9,567 bases of DNA from an uncultured Bacteroidales bacterium (GTDB lineage: Bacteria > Bacteroidota > Bacteroidia > Bacteroidales > UBA932). The stretch covers positions 1-9,567 of the forward strand of contig CAMCIE010000035.1 of the NCBI GenBank assembly GCA_945874815.1. The letters run 5' to 3'. The translations under genes were made by a program, and so were the position numbers. The notes under the pieces are model-generated. The model worked only from the letters and a program-made list of their open reading frames with translations, did not search any database and was not told where the DNA came from. Positions 6,287-9,567 of the stretch are shown here, piece by piece (position 1 is the first letter of the stretch; each line of letters starts with the position of its first letter).

Positions 6287-7945
6287 AAGAGTAAGCATGA
6301 CTGCATCATGCGACGGAACTGCGACCCTGACTGCTTTGTCAGGGTTAAGTATTTCTGTCACAGGGAGTTCCATCCATTCGAAGGCATGAGGCGGAATCTT
6401 GAGCTCCATCTCGGTATCCTCTTCAGAGAAATTGGCTGCAACAAGTACTGTATGGTCCTTAAAGTCCCTGAGAAAAGCAAAATGCCTGTTTTTGTCGAAT
6501 CCTTCCGAACTGTAGTTGCAATAGCACAGGTCATAAGTCGTACCTTTCAGTATTGCCAGGTCTGACGCTGCAAAGCGGACAGCTTTGGCGAAGCGGACGA
6601 ACACCTCGGCTTCTGCCCGTTCGAGTCCTGCCTGAGCTATCTTTTCAACATCAAGACTTGTGTAAGCTCCGGAGCTGATGACTTTCCTCAGCCTGCGGAG
6701 CGATCCTACGCTCCACCAGTCGAAAATGGTTGTCCTGCCGTCCTTTCCGCTGAATCCTTCCTCATCCATGCCGGCTTCGCCCACTTCCTGACCGTAGTAA
6801 ATCATAAAAGGTGCGGTATTAAACAAGAGGGAAACATATAGCGGAGCCATCATGTGCCGAGGATTCCTGCCAAAGAACTCCGATGCAAAACGCTGCTCAT
6901 CATGATTTTCAAGGAAATTCAGCATATATGGCTGCAAATCACCAAGATACTGCCAGTTCCTTGTAATTCCGGCAGTGGACTGCCAAAGCTCCACCGGCAT
7001 GAAATCATCTCCGTTGTTCTTCTCCACGATGGTGCGGAGCGTGTCATAAAGCCCTGACTTATCGTAAAGATAGTCGAATCCGACCTCGCGGATATATTGC
7101 GAATACAGGTCTTTCTTGTAAACCTCTGCTATGAAGATGAGTCCGGGATGCTCTGATCTGGCTTTTCTGATGAGCCATGTGAAAAATGCCGGTGGCACCA
7201 GTTCGACCATGTCGCACCTGAATCCGTCAACTCCCTTACCTGCCCAGAATTCTATGATATCGGCCATTTTGTCCCAAGTGGCGGTATGCTCGTCGCCGTA
7301 ATTGATTTTGACGGTCTCATACCAGTCGTTCATGCCCGGAGCGGGACTGTAGCAGTTGTTGCCCGTTGCCTTTGCCGGATTCTCGATGAACGGACCGATT
7401 TTCCCATCAGGAGCTACAGGGAGGGTCAGAGGTGTGCCCGGATAATAAAAAAAGTCATTTTCTGCTCGCCAGTGCACTGATTTGTCATCATCGGCCCCGA
7501 GTACAGGATGCCCCGGAACAGGAGAAATCTGCCCATAATCCCTTGCAACATGGTTCGGAACAAAATCAAGAATCACTTTCAGTCCGGCATCATGGGTCCT
7601 GCTCACAAGGGCCTCGAATTCCTCCATCCTTCCGGAAGGATCATCTGCAAGATAAGGGTTTACATCGTAATAGTCACAGATTGCATAAGGTGATCCCGCC
7701 CTTCCCTTCACTATCTGGGGATTGGATGCATGGCATCCGTTGCAGTTTTCGGCTGTCGAATGCCTGATGACGCCTGTCAGCCAGACATGGGTGCATCCGA
7801 GCCATTTAAGGTATCCGAGCGTTTCCTTGTCTATATCTGAAAATTTACCGCTTCCGTTTTCAGAAAGGGTACCGTTCTTTTTATTTGCTGATGATGAATT
7901 GCCCCAGATTCTGGGGAACATCTGGTATATTATAGGTTTATCCAT
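6281..7945 (-). CDS. GH13 alpha-amylase-family glycoside hydrolase, cytoplasmic
   Basis: This 554-residue protein carries the four conserved GH13 regions in order. Region I is DFVPNH (127-132). Region II is GFRCDMVEL (241-249), with nucleophile Asp245 and Arg243. Region III is FIAEVYK (271-277), with acid/base Glu274. Region IV is FLENHDEQ (344-351), with transition-state stabiliser Asp349. IYQMFPRIWG at the N-terminus and YYGQEVGE (383-390) are also typical. Domain C, a beta sandwich, is visible from about residue 485 (VLVAANFSEEDTEMELKI). All catalytic residues are present, so it should cleave or rearrange alpha-glucosidic bonds. There is no signal peptide or lipobox, so it probably acts in the cytosol on glycogen or imported malto-oligosaccharides rather than as a Sus-type surface enzyme. 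Specificity (alpha-amylase, glucosidase or transferase) cannot be decided. It is monocistronic within the window, convergent with the upstream operon and divergent from fabG. The ATG at 7943-7945 fits the promoter, 27 nt downstream of its -7 box. Confidence 0.9.
   Translation of the reverse strand: MDKPIIYQMFPRIWGNSSSANKKNGTLSENGSGKFSDIDKETLGYLKWLGCTHVWLTGVIRHSTAENCNGCHASNPQIVKGRAGSPYAICDYYDVNPYLADDPSGRMEEFEALVSRTHDAGLKVILDFVPNHVARDYGQISPVPGHPVLGADDDKSVHWRAENDFFYYPGTPLTLPVAPDGKIGPFIENPAKATGNNCYSPAPGMNDWYETVKINYGDEHTATWDKMADIIEFWAGKGVDGFRCDMVELVPPAFFTWLIRKARSEHPGLIFIAEVYKKDLYSQYIREVGFDYLYDKSGLYDTLRTIVEKNNGDDFMPVELWQSTAGITRNWQYLGDLQPYMLNFLENHDEQRFASEFFGRNPRHMMAPLYVSLLFNTAPFMIYYGQEVGEAGMDEEGFSGKDGRTTIFDWWSVGSLRRLRKVISSGAYTSLDVEKIAQAGLERAEAEVFVRFAKAVRFAASDLAILKGTTYDLCYCNYSSEGFDKNRHFAFLRDFKDHTVLVAANFSEEDTEMELKIPPHAFEWMELPVTEILNPDKAVRVAVPSHDAVMLTLI
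6295..6311. repeat. Hairpin in the last codons of the amylase gene (first of two)
   Basis: GCATGA and TCATGC form a perfect 6-bp stem around CTGCA. It lies within the last ten codons of the amylase gene and 25 nt beyond the stop of the convergent plus-strand operon, so a read-through transcript of that operon would contain it. No T-tract follows. Confidence 0.4.
6324..6345. repeat. Strong hairpin in the amylase 3' coding end (second of two)
   Basis: ACCCTGAC (6324-6331) and GTCAGGGT (6338-6345) form a perfect 8-bp stem with five GC pairs around TGCTTT. It lies 54 nt beyond the stop of the plus-strand operon, inside the amylase codons for LNPDKAVRVA. On the plus strand it is followed by the moderately T-rich TAAGTATTTCT. 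It may mark the 3' end of the plus-strand operon transcript or block RNA decay. Confidence 0.4.
7626..7641. repeat. Perfect 16-bp palindrome within the amylase gene
   Basis: ATCCTTCCGGAAGGAT reads the same on both strands without a spacer. It encodes part of the segment DDPSGRMEEF of the amylase. It has the symmetry of a dimeric regulator site, but its position about 300 nt inside the coding region makes chance or coding constraint the default explanation. Confidence 0.3.
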
Positions 7946-7971
7946 AAGTATCTTTAGTACATATTACCTTA

Positions 7972-8003
7972 CAAAAATAAAGATAATTTCCTCCTATTTC
8001 AAA
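7972..8003 (-). promoter_or_regulatory. Bacteroidetes-type promoter for the amylase gene
   Basis: On the minus strand, TTTG (8003-8000) is followed after 20 nt by TATTTTTG (7979-7972). The elements and spacing are the same as at the tamL-like promoter. Transcription would start near 7965, leaving a leader of about 20 nt before the ATG at 7945. The TTTG lies inside the first copy of the 30-bp repeat, so a protein bound there would compete with or contact RNA polymerase. Confidence 0.6.
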
Positions 8004-8043
8004 TAAAGTTGTTAAATTTCCTCTTGTGACAAATAAAGTTGTC
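7985..8043. repeat. Two tandem 29-bp repeats with 30-bp period between divergent promoters
   Basis: Copy 1 (7985-8013) and copy 2 (8015-8043) match at 24 of 29 positions. Both begin AATTTCCTC and share CAAATAAAGTTGT near the end. The 30-bp period is close to three helical turns, so both copies face the same side of the DNA. Copy 2 also overlaps the inverted repeat TGACAA-N6-TTGTCA (8027-8044) and the near-palindrome GTTGTCAAC (8038-8046). The repeats fill the space between the amylase -7 box and the fabG -33 element, as expected of operators that could control both genes. The regulator is unknown. Confidence 0.55.
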
Positions 8044-8052
8044 AACAATTAA

Positions 8053-8082
8053 ATTGATATAGGCGAAATTATACTATCTTTG
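8053..8082 (+). promoter_or_regulatory. Bacteroidetes-type promoter for fabG
   Basis: TATCTTTG (8075-8082), followed by TGCC, is an excellent TAnnTTTG match. ATTG at 8053-8056 lies 18 nt upstream as an imperfect -33 element. Transcription should start near 8089. This excludes the upstream in-frame GTG at 8082-8084 as a start codon and supports the ATG at 8136. Confidence 0.7.
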
Positions 8083-8135
8083 TGCCTCTTTTTAATAATA
8101 TATTATCCCCGGAATCGGGAAATAGAACGGAGAAT

Positions 8136-8864
8136 ATGAAATATGCATTGGTAACAGGTGGCTCAAGAGGTTTGGGAAGGGCTGTGTGCCTGAAACTTTC
8201 ACAGATGGGGATACCTGTAATAATTAATTATCAGTCCAATAAAGAAGCCGCAGAGCAGGTCAGGGACATAATTCTGGCAAACGGCGGTGATGCTGTACTC
8301 ATGCAATTCAACGTAGCAGACCAGTCACAGGTGAATGCTGCCCTGCAGGCATGGGAGGGTGAGCATCCGGATGATTACATAGCATATCTTGTGAACAATG
8401 CAGGTATCAGAAAGGACAATGTCATGTTCATGATGCCGGACAGCGACTGGCATTCGGTAATGGATGTTACGGTCAACGGCTTTTTCTATGTGACCAAATA
8501 CCTCCTTCCTAAAATGATGATGCGCAAGCATGGCGGAAGGATTGTAAACATGACATCTCTTTCAGGTCTGAAAGGAATGCCCGGACAGACCAACTACAGT
8601 GCAGCCAAGGCTGCCCTCATAGGAGCGACCAAGGCTCTGGCCCAGGAGGCAGCAGCCAGAAATGTCACAGTCAATGCAGTGGCTCCAGGTTTCATTGAGA
8701 CAGACATGACAAAGGATCTGCCGCAGGATGAACTCAAGAAGCTGGTGCCGATGAAACGCTTCGGAAAACCGGAGGAAGTGGCCGACCTTGTGGGATTTCT
8801 CTGTTCTGACCAGGCGAGCTACATAACAGGAGAAGTAATAAGTATCAACGGAGGTTTATATTAA
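8136..8864 (+). CDS. fabG: 3-oxoacyl-ACP reductase, FabG-type short-chain dehydrogenase
   Basis: The 242-residue protein is a classical short-chain dehydrogenase/reductase. TGGSRGLGRA (7-16) is the NADP(H)-binding glycine motif and NNAG (87-90) the structural motif. The catalytic residues are Asn114, Ser141, Tyr154 (NYSAAK) and Lys158. PGFIETDM (184-191) and the C-terminal YITGEVISINGG are typical FabG features. It should reduce 3-oxoacyl-ACP to 3-hydroxyacyl-ACP with NADPH. The ATG at 8136 is chosen because MKYALVTGG begins at the usual FabG position and GGAG lies 4 nt upstream. A longer form from GTG at 8082 would overlap the -7 promoter box and add 18 atypical residues. The stop TAA overlaps the ketosynthase ATG by one base. 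That coupling suggests a dedicated pathway FabG rather than the housekeeping copy, but this cannot be proved here. Confidence 0.88.
   Translation: MKYALVTGGSRGLGRAVCLKLSQMGIPVIINYQSNKEAAEQVRDIILANGGDAVLMQFNVADQSQVNAALQAWEGEHPDDYIAYLVNNAGIRKDNVMFMMPDSDWHSVMDVTVNGFFYVTKYLLPKMMMRKHGGRIVNMTSLSGLKGMPGQTNYSAAKAALIGATKALAQEAAARNVTVNAVAPGFIETDMTKDLPQDELKKLVPMKRFGKPEEVADLVGFLCSDQASYITGEVISINGGLY
8850..8854 (+). promoter_or_regulatory. Shine-Dalgarno for the ketosynthase gene
   Basis: GGAGG lies 9 nt before the ATG at 8864, inside the last codons of fabG. It is one of the few strong ribosome binding sites in this window and supports the overlapping TAATG start. Confidence 0.6.
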
Positions 8865-9567
8865 TGGGACGTGTAGTCATAACGGGCATGGGTATATGGT
8901 CATGCCTCGGAACAACGCTTGAGGAGGTGAAAGACTCCCTTTACAATGGAAAATCAGGAATAGGAATCGAAGATATCAGAATTGAATACGGCTATCAGTC
9001 TGCCCTTACAGGTATTGTGAAAAAGCCTGTGCTCAAGGGGCTTATTGACCGTCACCTCAGACGTGGAATGTCAGAGGAAGCCGAATATGCATTTATGGCG
9101 AGTGACCAGGCTTTCAAGATGGCAGGTATCACTCAGGAGTATCTGGATGCCAATGAGGTAGGCTGCATTTTTGGAAATGATTCCTCTGCAAAACCGGTAA
9201 TCGAGGCATCAAAAATCATGGATGAGAAACATGACACCCAGCTTCTGGGCCAGTCGTTCATTTTCCAGGCGATGAACTCTACCGTCACCATGAATATCAG
9301 CACTATATTCAGACTGAAGGGAGTAAACTTCACAATCAGCGCTGCCTGTGCCAGCGGAAGCCACTCCATCGGACTTGCCTATATGCTGATCAAGAACGGC
9401 CTTCAGAGCATGGTTCTGTGCGGTGGAGCTCAGGAAACCAATTTCTATTCCATGGCTTCTTTCGATGCCATAGGGGCATTTTCGAAAAACATGGCAGAGC
9501 CGGCCAAGGCAAGCCGTCCTTTTGACAAAAACCGTGACGGACTCGTGCCGAGCGGAGGTGCTGCTGC
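8864..9567 (+). CDS. Beta-ketoacyl-ACP synthase, KAS I/II family (N-terminal part)
   Basis: The frame is open for 234 codons from the ATG at 8864 to the right edge. The product begins MGRVVITGMGIWSCLG, the usual thiolase-fold N-terminus. It carries the active-site segment ISAACASGSHSIGLAYMLI, with nucleophile Cys162, then GGAQETNFYSMASFDAIGAFS (187-207) and RPFDKNRDGLVPSGGAA (218-234). The two catalytic histidines expected in the C-terminal half lie outside the window. It would condense an acyl thioester with malonyl-ACP. The usual DGFVxGEGA is replaced by DGLVPSGGAA, a deviation from housekeeping FabF that suggests a pathway-specific ketosynthase, for example of aryl-polyene or flexirubin type (inference). 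The start overlaps the fabG stop by one base, so the two are translationally coupled. FabB/FabF is the alternative. Confidence 0.88.
   Translation, partial: MGRVVITGMGIWSCLGTTLEEVKDSLYNGKSGIGIEDIRIEYGYQSALTGIVKKPVLKGLIDRHLRRGMSEEAEYAFMASDQAFKMAGITQEYLDANEVGCIFGNDSSAKPVIEASKIMDEKHDTQLLGQSFIFQAMNSTVTMNISTIFRLKGVNFTISAACASGSHSIGLAYMLIKNGLQSMVLCGGAQETNFYSMASFDAIGAFSKNMAEPAKASRPFDKNRDGLVPSGGAA

Noticed and set aside
7626..7641. 16-bp palindrome as an operator or attachment site
   Set aside because: It is listed as a repeat only. It lies in the coding body of the amylase gene, away from promoters, and no second copy or integrase gene is present.
7954..7962. Two-codon upstream frame (ATG TAC TAA) in the amylase leader, minus strand
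   Set aside because: It falls within the predicted 5' leader but is too short to judge, has no ribosome binding site, and can easily arise by chance in AT-rich sequence.
7985..8043. Possible CRISPR array
   Set aside because: There are only two imperfect copies, directly abutting with one base between them and no spacers, and no cas genes are present. Promoter operators explain them better.

Overview
The window looks like chromosomal DNA of a member of the Bacteroidota, most likely Bacteroidales. Three things point there. Promoters match the Bacteroidetes consensus (TAnnTTTG at -7, TTTG at -33). Most starts lack a strong Shine-Dalgarno. The gene set includes a TamL-type outer-membrane assembly lipoprotein, a short SpeA-like decarboxylase and a very large PEP/pyruvate-binding-domain protein with N-terminal receiver-like domains. 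There is no rRNA, tRNA, insertion sequence, CRISPR array or phage gene.

Layout: (1) 1-918, minus strand, the N-terminal 306 codons of a TamL-like lipoprotein that continues past the left edge. (2) 919-1106, a divergent promoter region with a match to the Bacteroidetes -7 box on each strand and a small stem-loop. (3) 1107-6270, plus strand, a tightly spaced probable operon: arginine-decarboxylase-like enzyme, SpoU/TrmH-family RNA methyltransferase (6-nt gap), and a 993-residue PEP-synthase-like protein (19-nt gap). (4) 6271-6280, a 10-nt convergent junction; the two stop codons sit in opposite arms of a perfect inverted repeat. (5) 6281-7945, minus strand, a cytoplasmic GH13 alpha-amylase-family enzyme. 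(6) 7946-8135, a second divergent promoter region with two 30-bp-spaced repeats between the amylase and fabG promoters. (7) 8136 to the right edge, plus strand, a FabG-type ketoreductase whose stop overlaps the start of a beta-ketoacyl-ACP synthase that runs off the window. This pair probably begins a fatty-acid-type or aryl-polyene/flexirubin-type cluster lying mostly outside.

The operon genes have no obvious shared pathway: polyamine synthesis, RNA 2'-O-methylation and a phosphotransfer-type protein. The most unusual protein is the 993-residue one. It joins two receiver-like domains to a PEP-synthase ATP-grasp module and a C-terminal segment with a candidate phosphohistidine (His928), but has no room for the PEP/pyruvate barrel. 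At the DNA level, the most notable structures are a terminator-like hairpin inside the methyltransferase gene, a cluster of three hairpins at the convergent junction, and the tandem repeat between the amylase and fabG promoters.
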